In this document: in pieces, positions 35,357-45,226 of the stretch | Layout of the letters: each line of letters opens with the position of its first letter | Position numbering within the stretch: the stretch's first letter is position 1 | NCBI RefSeq assembly: GCF_023476645.1 | Contig: NZ_JAMCOJ010000005.1 | Coordinates: 248,001 to 312,000 of the forward strand | Origin: Cellulophaga sp. 20_2_10 | Lineage (GTDB): Bacteria; Bacteroidota; Bacteroidia; Flavobacteriales; Flavobacteriaceae | Direction of reading: 5' to 3' | Length of the DNA stretch: 64,000 bases | Program-made: the position numbers and the translations under genes | Notes under the pieces: generated by a model | Databases searched by the model: none | What the model saw: only the letters and a program-made list of their open reading frames with translations | What the model was told of the DNA's origin: nothing

Positions 35357-36583
35357 ATGCCCACTGTAAAATCTGTTTTGCGCAAGACGAAATTAACAAA
35401 TAATAAATACCCTATATACTTAAGGGTAACTTATTTAAGAAAATCTAAGTTTTTTAGAACTAACTTTAATGCTTCTCTTAAGGAGTGGAACCAAAAAACG
35501 GGTCAGTTTAATTCTAAAAATGAAAACTCAACACAAAATAATAGAGTTCTTAAAAAATTTGAAAGCAAAGTATTAGAAATAGTAAATGGATTTGAATTAG
35601 AAGATAAGGATTTTAGCTTAGAAACTATAGAAAGAGCTTTAAGAGTTGAAGCAAATCCTATTACTGACAATTTTTTTATTTTCTTCAGCATAATTACCAG
35701 AGAAATGCTTGATAGTGGAAGAACTGGAAGCGCTAAAGTGAATAAAGACACCTACAACTCATTAAAATTATTTAACAAGGGCTTATTAGAACTAACTTTT
35801 GAAGATTTAAATGCCGATTTTCTGTATAAATATGAGGTATTCTTAAGAAAAAGAGGAGGAACAGATGGTGGTATAGGTGTTAAAATGCGAGCCATTAGAA
35901 GTGTTTATAATTTAGCCATAAAACGTAACATTACTAAGGAAATTAACTATCCCTTTAAGAAATATAAAATAGCTAAATTAAAGGGTAAAAGCTTAAAAAG
36001 AGCTTTAAATTTAGAAGACATATATACTATAAAGAGTTTTGATTTTTCAAACCAACAACATTTAATAAACTCAAGAAACTATTTTTTATTTAGCTTTTTT
36101 ACCCGAGGAATGAATTTTGCAGATATGATGAGGCTAAAATGGTCTAATATTTCTAACGATAAAATATTCTATACCAGATCTAAAACCAATTATAATTTCT
36201 CAATAAAAATTTTAAGCCCTGTTCAAGAAATATTGGATTATTACAAAACCAATGCACTTTCTACTGAATATGTTTTTCCTATATTATTAAGGGACGATCT
36301 TAAACCTAACCAAATAGAGAATAGGAAACATAAAGTTTTAAAAGCTTTTAATAAAGATTTAAAAGCCATAGGCACTTTATGTAAAATAGATCATAAGTTA
36401 ACTAGTTATGTTGCAAGGCATAGTTATGCAAACTGTATGAGAAAAGCAGGCAGCTCTACAGAGATTATTAGCGAGAGTTTAGGACATCAGGAACTAAGTA
36501 CAACAAAAGCTTATTTAAAAGAGCTAGGAGCGTCTGAAATAGATAACGCTTGTGATTCTTTATTATTAAATACAGCCTCTTAA
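35357..36583 (+). CDS. Tyrosine recombinase/integrase of element B
   Basis: A 408-residue integrase of the Bacteroidota ICE/Tn type. The core-binding region (about 105-205) is followed by the catalytic domain with the first Arg in FFTRGMNFADMMRLKW, the box-II R in YVARHSYANCMRKAG, and LGHQELSTTKAYL with the last His and the Tyr nucleophile. It differs clearly from the integrase of element A, so the two elements entered independently. It begins about 130 bases right of the tRNA fragment and reads inward. Its stop is two bases from the stop of hsdR. Confidence 0.92.
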   Translation: MPTVKSVLRKTKLTNNKYPIYLRVTYLRKSKFFRTNFNASLKEWNQKTGQFNSKNENSTQNNRVLKKFESKVLEIVNGFELEDKDFSLETIERALRVEANPITDNFFIFFSIITREMLDSGRTGSAKVNKDTYNSLKLFNKGLLELTFEDLNADFLYKYEVFLRKRGGTDGGIGVKMRAIRSVYNLAIKRNITKEINYPFKKYKIAKLKGKSLKRALNLEDIYTIKSFDFSNQQHLINSRNYFLFSFFTRGMNFADMMRLKWSNISNDKIFYTRSKTNYNFSIKILSPVQEILDYYKTNALSTEYVFPILLRDDLKPNQIENRKHKVLKAFNKDLKAIGTLCKIDHKLTSYVARHSYANCMRKAGSSTEIISESLGHQELSTTKAYLKELGASEIDNACDSLLLNTAS

Positions 36584-36584
36584 T

Positions 36585-39500
36585 TTAAGCACTCCACTCG
36601 CTATACTGCCCTTCTGCTTGTTGCATTATTTCTTCTAATATTTCGTTAAGTTTAGACAAACTTACTTTTTTACGCAGTTCTTTCTTTACAGCTAAGCGAA
36701 TTGAAGCTTTTGCATTTTCCTTTTTGGTCCAATCTAGTTGAAGATTAGATTTTACTGCTTTTACAATGGCGTGTACAATATCTTGTATTGGGCCTTCCTC
36801 TTTTACTATTTCCTTTTTTGCTGCTAGAATATCATAAAAAGCCAGCTCTTCTTCACTTAAACCTAACTCCCCTGTTCTTTTATCATCATTTTGCAAATTT
36901 TTAGCCCTCTCTATTAGCTCTGCTATTGTTGCATAACTATCTAAAGCATTTGTATGATATCTATCTATTACTTTTTCAAGCTCTTCTCTTAAAGACGTGT
37001 ACTTTTTAATGTTTTTATGAAGTCGTAATTTAATTTCATCTTTTAAAATATTTTTAATCAATTCTATTTTTAAAGCGTGACCATCTTTTTCTTCTTTTGC
37101 ACCTAAAAGAAAGGTTTCATCTAAAATTGAAATATCTGGCTTTTCAATACCTGCCATAGCAAATACATCAACTATGTCTTCAGAATCTATACTTTGACTA
37201 ATTAATTCTTTGATTTTCTCTTTTTGTTCGCCTCTACTTGATGTTACAGATTTTGCGTTACGCAAAGCTTTAGATACATGTTGCGCAAATAGCACATCTA
37301 CAGCATAATCTTGAATTTCGGGTTGACTTTTAACTATAGACAATAAACTTGATAAGGTTTTCTCGGCTTTCATGAAATTATTAGCATCCTCATCGTATTT
37401 AATGACATGATTTACTGCGCTTTTTACTAATAATACTTTGTCTCCATCACGCAAACGTTTCCAATCGGAATAATCAATAGTTTTAGGTATAAAGGTTTTG
37501 CAAATTTCAACTTGATTAAAAAACAACTCTAAAGCCTGTTCTATATCTATAGTTGGCTTTCCTTGTCCTCCACTTCCTGTATATTTACTGGTTGCTGTTT
37601 TTAAATTATCACCAATCCCAATATAATCTACAATAACACCGTTTTTCTTATCTTTTAAAACACGATTAGTCCTTGTAATGGCTTGCATTAAATTATGTCC
37701 TTTCATAATTTTGTCAACATACATGCTGTGTACACAAGGTGCATCAAAACCAGTTAGCCACATATCTCTAACAATTACAATTTTTAAAGGATCGTCTTCT
37801 TTTTTTAATCTCTTTTTTAAAGCTTCGGTAGCATCTTTTGTTCTAAAATGCGGATTCCATTCTATTGGATCTTTAGATATATTACCCGTCATTACCACAG
37901 CTACTTCTGGACAGTCCTCTAAAGCGGTTAACGCATTATACATTTTAACGCAATTGCGCCTACTCATGCAAACTACCATAGCTTTTCCTGCTAAAGTGTT
38001 AGTTCTGTTTGTGTAATGATTTAGTATGTCTTTTGCTATTTTATTTACCCGATCTTCACTTCCTGCTGCATCCTCAATCGCTGCCCATTTTAAGTTACTA
38101 TTATCTTCCACATCCTCGGTAATAGCATCTACTTCATCATCTATAGTTTCGTTCCATAAATGGAGTTTTGCCAAACGTGGCTCGTAAAATATATTTACAG
38201 TTGCGTTATCTTCTACAGCTTGTTTAATATCGTAGGTATGTATTACAGATCCAAACACTTCTTGTGTATCTGCATCTTTACTATCTACGGGTGTACCTGT
38301 AAAACCTATAAAGGATGCATTAGGCAACGCTTTGCGCAAATTAGAAGCAAATCCATCTAGCAAACCATATTGTGTCCTGTGTGCTTCATCTGCCATAACA
38401 ATAACGTTCTGGCGCTCTGATAAAACTGGATGTTCCAATTCGCCCAACGCTTCATCGGTGGTTTGTTTAAGCCGGAACTTTTCTATGGTCGTAAAAATAA
38501 CTCCACCAGCGCCTGCGCTTAATAATTGTCGTAAATCGTTAGTAGAATCAGCATGTTGTACTTCGCCCACCAAATCTTTTGCAAGTATAAAGTTTTCGTA
38601 CAATTGCATATCTAAATCACTACGGTCTACTTGTATAACAATGGTAGGATTTTTTAGTTCGTGAAGACTACGCAATATACCAGTGTAAATTGCCATAGAA
38701 ATACTTTTACCAGAACCTTGTGTATGCCATATTACACCAATACGACCATCGCCAAACGGACGTACCGATTTTTTAGCTGCTTCTACCGCAAAATTGACTC
38801 CGAAAAACTGATGGTATTTTGCACCTTTTTTTATAAGTGACCCATTATGATCTTCATGAAAAATGAAATTCTTTATATAATTTAAGATTCTCTCTTTAGG
38901 AAACAACCCCATTAACAAGGTATGCATCTGAAAATCGTTATCCTGCACGGTGTCTTTACCATTAATACTTTTCCATGGTGCAAACCACTCCATACCAGAA
39001 CTAAACATACCGTGTTGTGCCTCGTTACCATCGCTAATAATAGTTATGGCGTTATACTCAAACAATAACGGAATGTCTTTTTTGTAATGCTGTATTTGGT
39101 TGTGTGCTTCTTTTATATTAGTGTTTTGATCGTACCAATTTTTAAGCTCAAAAACAATTAATGGTAAACCATTTATGTAAATGATAATATCTGGACGTCT
39201 TTTATTTTTACCAATAATAGAAAACTGATTAACTGCCCAAAACGTATTATTTTCTGGGTTATTAAAGTCTATTGGGTAAATGTGTACTGCTTTTTCTTTA
39301 CCCGAAGCATCCTCGTAAGCAAACTCAATACCTTTAGTTAGTTTTAAATGAAAGGTACGGTTACGATGCTCTAGATCTGCTCCTGCATTATTAGAAAATT
39401 CTGCAACTGCTAGATTTTGAATCTCTTCTGGAATATGCGGATATTGTTGTTGTATAAACTGAAGCAACTGGTCTTTTAATACCACATCTGTATTGTTTTG

Positions 39501-39587
39501 TGGTAACTGTGTACCCAATTGGTGTTTGTAACCTAAATCGGTTAGCCAATCTATAGTAGCTTGTTCTATGGTTGCTTCTGTTGTCAT
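36585..39587 (-). CDS. hsdR: Type I restriction enzyme, R (motor and nuclease) subunit
   Basis: A 1000-residue HsdR. The N-terminal nuclease has the PD-ExK residues D133, E147 and K149 (RRPDIIIY, VFELKN). The motor follows with Walker A TQGSGKSIS (289-297), DEAH box MADEAHR (398-404) and GFTGTP. It translocates DNA and cuts unmethylated DNA far from the recognition site, in complex with HsdM and HsdS. It is the last gene of the set on this strand and is separated from hsdS by a repeat-rich gap. Confidence 0.93.
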   Translation of the reverse strand: MTTEATIEQATIDWLTDLGYKHQLGTQLPQNNTDVVLKDQLLQFIQQQYPHIPEEIQNLAVAEFSNNAGADLEHRNRTFHLKLTKGIEFAYEDASGKEKAVHIYPIDFNNPENNTFWAVNQFSIIGKNKRRPDIIIYINGLPLIVFELKNWYDQNTNIKEAHNQIQHYKKDIPLLFEYNAITIISDGNEAQHGMFSSGMEWFAPWKSINGKDTVQDNDFQMHTLLMGLFPKERILNYIKNFIFHEDHNGSLIKKGAKYHQFFGVNFAVEAAKKSVRPFGDGRIGVIWHTQGSGKSISMAIYTGILRSLHELKNPTIVIQVDRSDLDMQLYENFILAKDLVGEVQHADSTNDLRQLLSAGAGGVIFTTIEKFRLKQTTDEALGELEHPVLSERQNVIVMADEAHRTQYGLLDGFASNLRKALPNASFIGFTGTPVDSKDADTQEVFGSVIHTYDIKQAVEDNATVNIFYEPRLAKLHLWNETIDDEVDAITEDVEDNSNLKWAAIEDAAGSEDRVNKIAKDILNHYTNRTNTLAGKAMVVCMSRRNCVKMYNALTALEDCPEVAVVMTGNISKDPIEWNPHFRTKDATEALKKRLKKEDDPLKIVIVRDMWLTGFDAPCVHSMYVDKIMKGHNLMQAITRTNRVLKDKKNGVIVDYIGIGDNLKTATSKYTGSGGQGKPTIDIEQALELFFNQVEICKTFIPKTIDYSDWKRLRDGDKVLLVKSAVNHVIKYDEDANNFMKAEKTLSSLLSIVKSQPEIQDYAVDVLFAQHVSKALRNAKSVTSSRGEQKEKIKELISQSIDSEDIVDVFAMAGIEKPDISILDETFLLGAKEEKDGHALKIELIKNILKDEIKLRLHKNIKKYTSLREELEKVIDRYHTNALDSYATIAELIERAKNLQNDDKRTGELGLSEEELAFYDILAAKKEIVKEEGPIQDIVHAIVKAVKSNLQLDWTKKENAKASIRLAVKKELRKKVSLSKLNEILEEIMQQAEGQYSEWSA

Positions 39588-39601
39588 ACTTTATTCTTTC
39601 A

Positions 39602-39685
39602 GTCATTGCGAGACTTTTTTAAGTCGTGCAATCTGTTTGTTGTTTCCTTTCATGAGATTGCCACGTCCTAAGTCCTCGCAATGAC
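39602..39685. repeat. REP-like nested inverted repeat between hsdS and hsdR
   Basis: GTCATTGCGAG (39602-39612) pairs perfectly with CTCGCAATGAC (39675-39685), and between them GTGCAATCT/AGATTGCCAC pair as well. This GTCATTGCGAG form is a common interspersed repeat in Bacteroidota genomes. The right arm lies inside the hsdS 3' end (stop at 39668), so the last residues of HsdS (VENVIART) come from the repeat. Confidence 0.7.
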
Positions 39686-40954
39686 GTTTTCTACTTGTGT
39701 TCTAAATGCCTTTAAATGTACTTCTCCACTTATTAGTTTTGGTAATAGCGTGTCACGGAGTTTTGTTAAGGTTTGGTTTTCTAAAATAAGAGCATTTTGT
39801 TCTGCAATATTTGACTGTATCAATTTTGAAAACTCTTTGATTATTTCAACACCTCCAAAAGGAATAGGATAATTAAAAATATCAACTAACTTAATGCTTG
39901 CTTGACTCGCACTACCTTGAGCACTATTTACTATATAATTTAAAAACCTACTGTTCTTTAAAATACAATATAATAATCCTTGGTGCTGCTCATTATCAAT
40001 ATCCATTTTTAATCTAACTGCATTTTGATTTAACAAACCTCCTTCTGCTGTTTTTGGTACTCTAACAACCTTACCTACAACAGATGAATAATTTGGTGGC
40101 CAAGAACCAACTGTAGCAATAATGACATCATCAGTATTTAATGAATAAGCAATATGTTTTAAAGCTAACTCAGTGGAGATTTTATTACAAGATTCTACAT
40201 TTATAGAATTATGAGTTGTATCACTTATTCTTACAACTAATTTACCATTATCTTGATACCATTTTGATTTAAAAGCAAAACCTTTTTGATGATTTACAAA
40301 ATCTCCTAAAATACTTATTCCCCAACCTTTAGGAATTAATCCCAACTCACTATCCACAAACTCACCATCTTTAAAAGGACCAAAATCTACAAACCAATGT
40401 TTGTATAATGCCATAGCCATGTCTTCTAAGGTTTTGTTTGTGGCTAGGTTGTTTTCTATTTTATCGTCTATTGCTGATAGGATGCTGGCTATTGCTTTTT
40501 GTTCTGGGAGAGGTGGTAAGTCTAGTTCCAAATTTTTAAAAGCCTCTTTAGCTATTCTTTGTCTACCTGAAGTTCCAATCATATTAGCTTCAGCAAATTG
40601 TCTCACAAAGGGTTCTCTAGATAAATAGTAAACAAAATCATTATCCGAAATATTTTCTTTTCCTCTAAAAACTAAAAATTCCGTTGAACCAAAACCTTCA
40701 TTATTTTTCAACCCTTGGACTTGACAAATTTTTCCATTCTGCAAACAAGGTGTGATTCTTGCAAATAATGTATCTCCATTTTGAAACTTTGCTCCACCTT
40801 TTAACTTCTTAATATTTGAAGGTAAAACTGTCCTATTATTAGGATCTAAGTCTTTCATTTCAACAAAAGAGTATTCTTCCTTTGAATTAAATTTCATTCT
40901 AGGATTTATATCGATGAAGTCAAAAAGATTATATATTTTCCAGTTATTTGGCAT
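39668..40954 (-). CDS. hsdS: Type I restriction enzyme, S (specificity) subunit
   Basis: A 428-residue HsdS with two target-recognition domains. The first (residues to about 150) is followed by the conserved helix PLPEQKAIASILSAIDDKIEN (about 145-165). The second is followed by a matching helix ending LRDTLLPKLISGEVHL. The variable parts decide the DNA sequence recognised and cannot be predicted here. The C-terminal residues after LKAFRTQ are supplied by the repeat at 39602-39685, which suggests that the original end was replaced. Confidence 0.92.
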   Translation of the reverse strand: MPNNWKIYNLFDFIDINPRMKFNSKEEYSFVEMKDLDPNNRTVLPSNIKKLKGGAKFQNGDTLFARITPCLQNGKICQVQGLKNNEGFGSTEFLVFRGKENISDNDFVYYLSREPFVRQFAEANMIGTSGRQRIAKEAFKNLELDLPPLPEQKAIASILSAIDDKIENNLATNKTLEDMAMALYKHWFVDFGPFKDGEFVDSELGLIPKGWGISILGDFVNHQKGFAFKSKWYQDNGKLVVRISDTTHNSINVESCNKISTELALKHIAYSLNTDDVIIATVGSWPPNYSSVVGKVVRVPKTAEGGLLNQNAVRLKMDIDNEQHQGLLYCILKNSRFLNYIVNSAQGSASQASIKLVDIFNYPIPFGGVEIIKEFSKLIQSNIAEQNALILENQTLTKLRDTLLPKLISGEVHLKAFRTQVENVIART

Positions 40955-41082
40955 TAGTTTTTTGTTACTTGTTCACCATTTTTATTTGTTCATGTAACAT
41001 GAACAAACTTGTTTTTTAAACATTAAAAATGATTTGTCTCTAGTTTTTATTTTAAATTATAAAAAAGAAAAAAAAGAAAAAC

Positions 41083-41098
41083 CCCTGTAAACACAGGG
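41083..41098 (-). terminator. Terminator between the AlbA_2 gene and hsdS
   Basis: CCCTGT (41083-41088) and ACAGGG (41093-41098) form a short stem, with AAAAACCC on one side and TTTTTG on the other, and T-runs in both orientations. It lies inside the restriction gene block and would partly uncouple hsdS and hsdR from hsdM. Confidence 0.6.
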
Positions 41099-41132
41099 TT
41101 TTGTTCTTTTTATTTTTAATTTTATTTTCAAT

Positions 41133-42785
41133 TTATTTTTTTTTAGCCAATTTATAGGTTCTATTTTTTCTCCCTCCTAAAGGTAATAAACTGCCTTCTT
41201 TTGTTAAGGCATACAAACATTTTTGGATATCACTAAGTTCCACATCTTTAATATGCTTATGGATTTCTTGTTTAGAACGTTCTCCATTGTATTTTAGGTA
41301 TTCAATAATTAAATGCTTTAACTGCTCCTTATCTATTGTTTTTAAGGTAGGGACAATATTTAATTTTGACTGAGAGAACAACGCTGGATTTAATAAATAC
41401 TCTGTTCCTTTCTTTATTCCTCTTGTGGTTAAAATAGATTTATCTAATAAACTACCTAACCAACTTCTCAATCTATCTTCTGTTGCCAACTGCAATTTAT
41501 AAGATAATTGTGTCGAAAGTATTTTTTTATCAGAAGCAACTAAACCAAGTAAAATATATTCTTTTTGGCTTAATTTAAAATGCTGTGAAATATATTCTAA
41601 AATTTCTAATGCCTCTTTATCCACTACACCAGAATATACGGTAACGGAAGTTTTATTAATAGAGCTTTCAATAATCGGCAAAGGCTTAATCTCTCTTACT
41701 AACTTTTCATAAATTAAATCATAACCAGAACCTTCACCTTCCATTAATCCTAAATCATGAAGTGTTTGTATTAAATGAGGGTTACGTCTATGCCTTTCGT
41801 GTAATATATTATCAGCAGTAATTCCCAAAGGTAAACCTCCAGGGTTTGTAATAACCATTCTGTCTGGGTATACTTCAATGAATATATCTCCTGAAATGGT
41901 ATATCGTTTATGAGCAATGGCATTAATAAGTAATTCTCTAATGACTTCCTTCGGATAATTACGTAATTGTTTTCTAAAGAGCCCACTAGAAATCTCGGTA
42001 GAGTAATTTAGTTCAATAGCTTCTTTTTCAATTTCAACAAGTAACTCTTTAGGATTGTGTAAATGAAAATGCCAGTCCTTTTTTCGTATTTTCTCCTCTA
42101 AATTGTTGTAAACAATATATTGAACAGTTAAAGGATAACTTAATCTTGCCCTTTGATTGGCCTTACCTAACCAAATAATACCTAAATTGGTTAAAAAACC
42201 ATCTGGAGTAATTAATTGATAAAATTCTAAAATTTCCTCATTAGATTTTTCTTTTATAAAATCTGAAACAAATTTTGAATTTTGAATCTGCTCTACAAAA
42301 TAAGTAACTTGATTTATATCTGCATCCTCTAATGTTACGCGTCCTACAGATACTAACTCCCATTGAAAAGCACTTTTCTCAGCAGCTAAATTTGTAAGTT
42401 CTTCCCCTGAAACAGGAACACAATTATCTGTAACTCGAATAAAAACTTTACCAGTAGAAGTAGTTGCAATTGTGCGTGTTGATGGATGTATTACAAATTT
42501 AAAATACTCACCTCCGTTTTCGTGAACAATAATTTCAGGATTTAAAAGACCAACTGAATCTGTTAAATCTCTTAATCTTGAAATAGTTTTATTTGCTACT
42601 TCTTGTTCAATTTTTTGATTTCTAGGAGGTTCAGATTTTCGATCTTCTATACCCACTATTATTGCACCACCTTGAGCATTTGCAAAAGAAACGCAAGTTT
42701 CTGCCAAACTTTTTAGATCTGATCTAGGTCCAATGACCTTTTTTAAGCTTTTAAAATCAATATTACTGCTTTCTGAAAAATCCAT
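41133..42785 (-). CDS. AlbA_2/Schlafen-type putative DNA-binding ATPase inserted in the RM operon
   Basis: A 550-residue protein. The N-terminal AlbA_2 domain begins SSNIDFKSLKKVIGPRSDLKS and has the core CVSFANAQGGAIIVGIEDR (about 35-53). The middle has HATPase_c_4-type motifs RELLINAIAHKRY (about 280-292), ITNPGGLPLGI and EGEGSGYDLIYEK. The C-terminal half is a series of winged-helix-like segments. Such proteins are common beside type I restriction genes and may modulate them or act in defence; their activity is not settled. It sits between hsdM (start 44378) and hsdS and is followed by its own terminator. Confidence 0.8.
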   Translation of the reverse strand: MDFSESSNIDFKSLKKVIGPRSDLKSLAETCVSFANAQGGAIIVGIEDRKSEPPRNQKIEQEVANKTISRLRDLTDSVGLLNPEIIVHENGGEYFKFVIHPSTRTIATTSTGKVFIRVTDNCVPVSGEELTNLAAEKSAFQWELVSVGRVTLEDADINQVTYFVEQIQNSKFVSDFIKEKSNEEILEFYQLITPDGFLTNLGIIWLGKANQRARLSYPLTVQYIVYNNLEEKIRKKDWHFHLHNPKELLVEIEKEAIELNYSTEISSGLFRKQLRNYPKEVIRELLINAIAHKRYTISGDIFIEVYPDRMVITNPGGLPLGITADNILHERHRRNPHLIQTLHDLGLMEGEGSGYDLIYEKLVREIKPLPIIESSINKTSVTVYSGVVDKEALEILEYISQHFKLSQKEYILLGLVASDKKILSTQLSYKLQLATEDRLRSWLGSLLDKSILTTRGIKKGTEYLLNPALFSQSKLNIVPTLKTIDKEQLKHLIIEYLKYNGERSKQEIHKHIKDVELSDIQKCLYALTKEGSLLPLGGRKNRTYKLAKKK

Positions 42786-42788
42786 ATA

Positions 42789-44378
42789 TTAAAATTTATC
42801 AAAATTTTCTAAAATCTGTTTCTGCAATGCATTTCCTTTTTCAAACTGGGTTTCCAACTGCGCTTTTAATGTTTCCATTTTATCTTCAAATGGGATACCA
42901 TCATCTTCAACAGCTTCTGTACCAACGTAAATACCAGGTGTTAGTTTGTAGTCTTGTTTTTTAACTTCTTCTAAAGTTGCACTATAGCAAAAACCATCTT
43001 CATTTTTATAAGAACCGTCTAAGTTTCTCCAATTATGGTATATTTCCGTTACTTTATTAATATCGTCGTTTGTAAAAACACGGAGTTTTCGGCTTTCCAT
43101 AGTCCCCATTTTAGAGGTATCGATAAACAAAATATCATTAGAACGCTCTCTATGCACACCATCTTTACCATCTCTGTTTTTACTTAAAATAAAAATACAC
43201 GCTGGAATGCCTGTAGTTAAAAATAGTTTGTCTGGTAAACGTACAATACAATCTACCATACTATTGTCTACCATATGTTGACGTACATTCTTTTCTCCTT
43301 TATTATTAGAAGTCATTGCGCCGTTTGCCATAACTACACTTGCAGTACCAGTATCGCTTAAATGAGACCAAAAGGTTTGCATCCACATATAATTGGCATT
43401 ACCATCTGTGGTAAACTCCTCTTTTGGGCCAAATAGTCGTGGATCATTTTCCGGTAAATCTTCTGGATGCCATTGACTAACATTAAACGGTGGATTTACA
43501 ATAATAAAATCTGCTTCTAAATCAGGAAATTTATCTTGTAGTAAAGAGTCTCCTAAGCGTACATCAAAAGATAAATCTCGTAGTGCTAAATTCATTTTAC
43601 ATAAACGCAGTGTGCCATCGTAACGTTCTTGCCCGTAAATAGAAATGTTTTTCTTGTCGCCATTATGTGCTTGTAAAAACTTTAAAGATTGCACAAACAT
43701 ACCTCCAGAACCACAGGCAGCATCAAAGATTTTACCCTCGTAAGGCTCTATCATTTCTACCAATAAACGCACAATACTTCCTGGTGTGAAAAATTGTCCT
43801 GCACCAGAACCTTCTGCTATAGCAAACTTACCAATATAATACTCGTAAACACGGCCTAAAATATCACTGTCTGGGTTTTCCTTTTCAGATAACTTAGGGT
43901 TTGCTAAAAGATTAATTAAACCCGCAACTTGCTTTGCTGTTAGCTGACTTTTCACAAAGATGCGCGGTAAAATACCTTTTAAATCTGGTCTATATGTCGC
44001 TAATGTTTGGTCTAACAAATCAAAAGCATCATCTACTAAAACTTTAATATTATCTTGCTCGGCATTGTCTTGTAGAAATTGCCAAGTAGCTTTTTCAGGA
44101 ATAATATAAGTGCTTTCAGATAAATACTCATCTGGATCCTCTAACACATAGTTTTGCTCTTCAATATCTTCTGTAAAATATTCTGATGATTTATCGTTAA
44201 ACAAAATTTTTAAACTATCCCTACGTAACTCGTAACGCTCGGAAATGTGTTTTAAAAATATTAATGGTAGTATGTAATCCTTATATTGATTTTCAGCCAC
44301 AGCGCCTCGAAGTTCATTTGCTGCTTTCCACAACTCTTTTTCAAAGTTGATATCTGCTTTGGTTGTATTTGTACTCAT
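42789..44378 (-). CDS. hsdM: Type I restriction enzyme, M (DNA methyltransferase) subunit
   Basis: A 529-residue HsdM. The N-terminal helical domain has ELWKAANELRGAVAENQYKDYILPLIFLKHIS, the SAM-binding motif is FDAACGSGGMF (218-228), and the catalytic motif NPPF (295-298) marks an N6-adenine methyltransferase. TPGSIVRLLVEMI (198-210) precedes the SAM motif as in the family. It stops four bases before the AlbA_2 gene. It starts the cargo block at the left of the mobilisation genes. Confidence 0.95.
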   Translation of the reverse strand: MSTNTTKADINFEKELWKAANELRGAVAENQYKDYILPLIFLKHISERYELRRDSLKILFNDKSSEYFTEDIEEQNYVLEDPDEYLSESTYIIPEKATWQFLQDNAEQDNIKVLVDDAFDLLDQTLATYRPDLKGILPRIFVKSQLTAKQVAGLINLLANPKLSEKENPDSDILGRVYEYYIGKFAIAEGSGAGQFFTPGSIVRLLVEMIEPYEGKIFDAACGSGGMFVQSLKFLQAHNGDKKNISIYGQERYDGTLRLCKMNLALRDLSFDVRLGDSLLQDKFPDLEADFIIVNPPFNVSQWHPEDLPENDPRLFGPKEEFTTDGNANYMWMQTFWSHLSDTGTASVVMANGAMTSNNKGEKNVRQHMVDNSMVDCIVRLPDKLFLTTGIPACIFILSKNRDGKDGVHRERSNDILFIDTSKMGTMESRKLRVFTNDDINKVTEIYHNWRNLDGSYKNEDGFCYSATLEEVKKQDYKLTPGIYVGTEAVEDDGIPFEDKMETLKAQLETQFEKGNALQKQILENFDKF

Positions 44379-44624
44379 CTAAATTTGAGAGATAATGTTT
44401 GGTTAAACTTGACACAAAAACCGATTAAACAAAGGCATTGCGCTTAATAATAAAAATTATATCTAATACGCTCTAAATAATTTGAATACTCCTATTGACC
44501 CTCTATTTTATTATAGAATATTCAAAATTTCAGGGTTAAAACGCAGTAAAAAAACCGTAATATAAATATACAATTATATAATGTTAGACCTAATATAAAC
44601 TCTCAAAATAATAACTAGTATTAC

Positions 44625-44858
44625 CTAAAACATTTTATCTAATTGGTCTTTTCTTATGGTCATTCGTTCTTTAATTTCATCTTCATTCTCTTTAAAAAAA
44701 GACAATACAATATTACTTATTACCTGACTTCTAGTAACATCAAAAAGATCTGCAATTAAAGATATTCTTGCGTGAGTAGCATCAGAAATGTTAACTACTT
44801 TTTTACCTTGCTTTTCATTATTAGTAATAGGAGCCGTGATTGTTTTTTTTATACTCAT
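44625..44858 (-). CDS. Small DNA-binding protein (ribbon-helix-helix-like)
   Basis: I use the ATG at 44858 (MSIKKTITAPITNNE), giving 77 residues; the longer frame reads through the hairpin-rich region 44887-45013 and is not credible. KKVVNISDATHARISLIADLF is strand-then-helix, followed by DVTRSQVISNIVLSFF, the spacing of ribbon-helix-helix or Arc-type proteins. It lies right beside the nested hairpins at 44887-45013, so it may bind them as a relaxosome helper or as an autoregulator. Confidence 0.55.
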   Translation of the reverse strand: MSIKKTITAPITNNEKQGKKVVNISDATHARISLIADLFDVTRSQVISNIVLSFFKENEDEIKERMTIRKDQLDKMF

Positions 44859-45226
44859 AGTGTAGTGGAATAAAAAAAGCGTGGAACTGTAACTCATCGA
44901 TCTTACAGGTCTCGCCAGAAACCTTTCCTCCAAATAAGAACAGCCCACGCAGTCACGTGGGCGTCTTAACTTTGTTTGGAGGTAATTAATAGAACCTGGC
45001 GAGTTCGAAGACCAAATCAAAAGCTAAACGCTTTATATTTTAATATATATTTTACTTATAAAAATGTATGGCAATATACATATATTTAAATATTTCATTT
45101 AACATTTAAATACATTTTTAAAGCATTAATTATTGTCTTTGATACTTAAAAAACAATAGCTATAAGCTATAATACTTAAAGGTATTTAGTTCTGGCGTCT
45201 TTTATTCCTAGGCACTACAATAAGGC
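44859..45226. other. Structured intergenic region of element B
   Basis: About 370 bases whose centre (44887-45013) is a GC-rich, highly paired island in AT-rich surroundings; the rest (45014-45226) is AT-rich and shows nothing further. Confidence 0.6.
44887..45013. ncRNA. Nested hairpins: candidate structured RNA or transfer origin
   Basis: One hairpin is CTGTAA (44887-44892) / TTACAG (44903-44908). A second, three-tier structure follows: CTCGCCAG (44911-44918) with CTGGCGAG (44996-45003), inside it CCTCCAAA (44927-44934) with TTTGGAGG (44975-44982), and inside that GCCCACG (44943-44949) with CGTGGGC (44956-44962). An outer GGTC/GACC pair closes at 44908-44911 and 45010-45013. All stems are perfect. 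I do not recognise the family; strand is not decided. Confidence 0.45.

Noticed and set aside
44859-45020. Longer start for the ribbon-helix-helix gene
   Set aside because: The extra 54 residues are encoded by the nested hairpin region and have an unlikely composition; the internal ATG at 44858 fits better.
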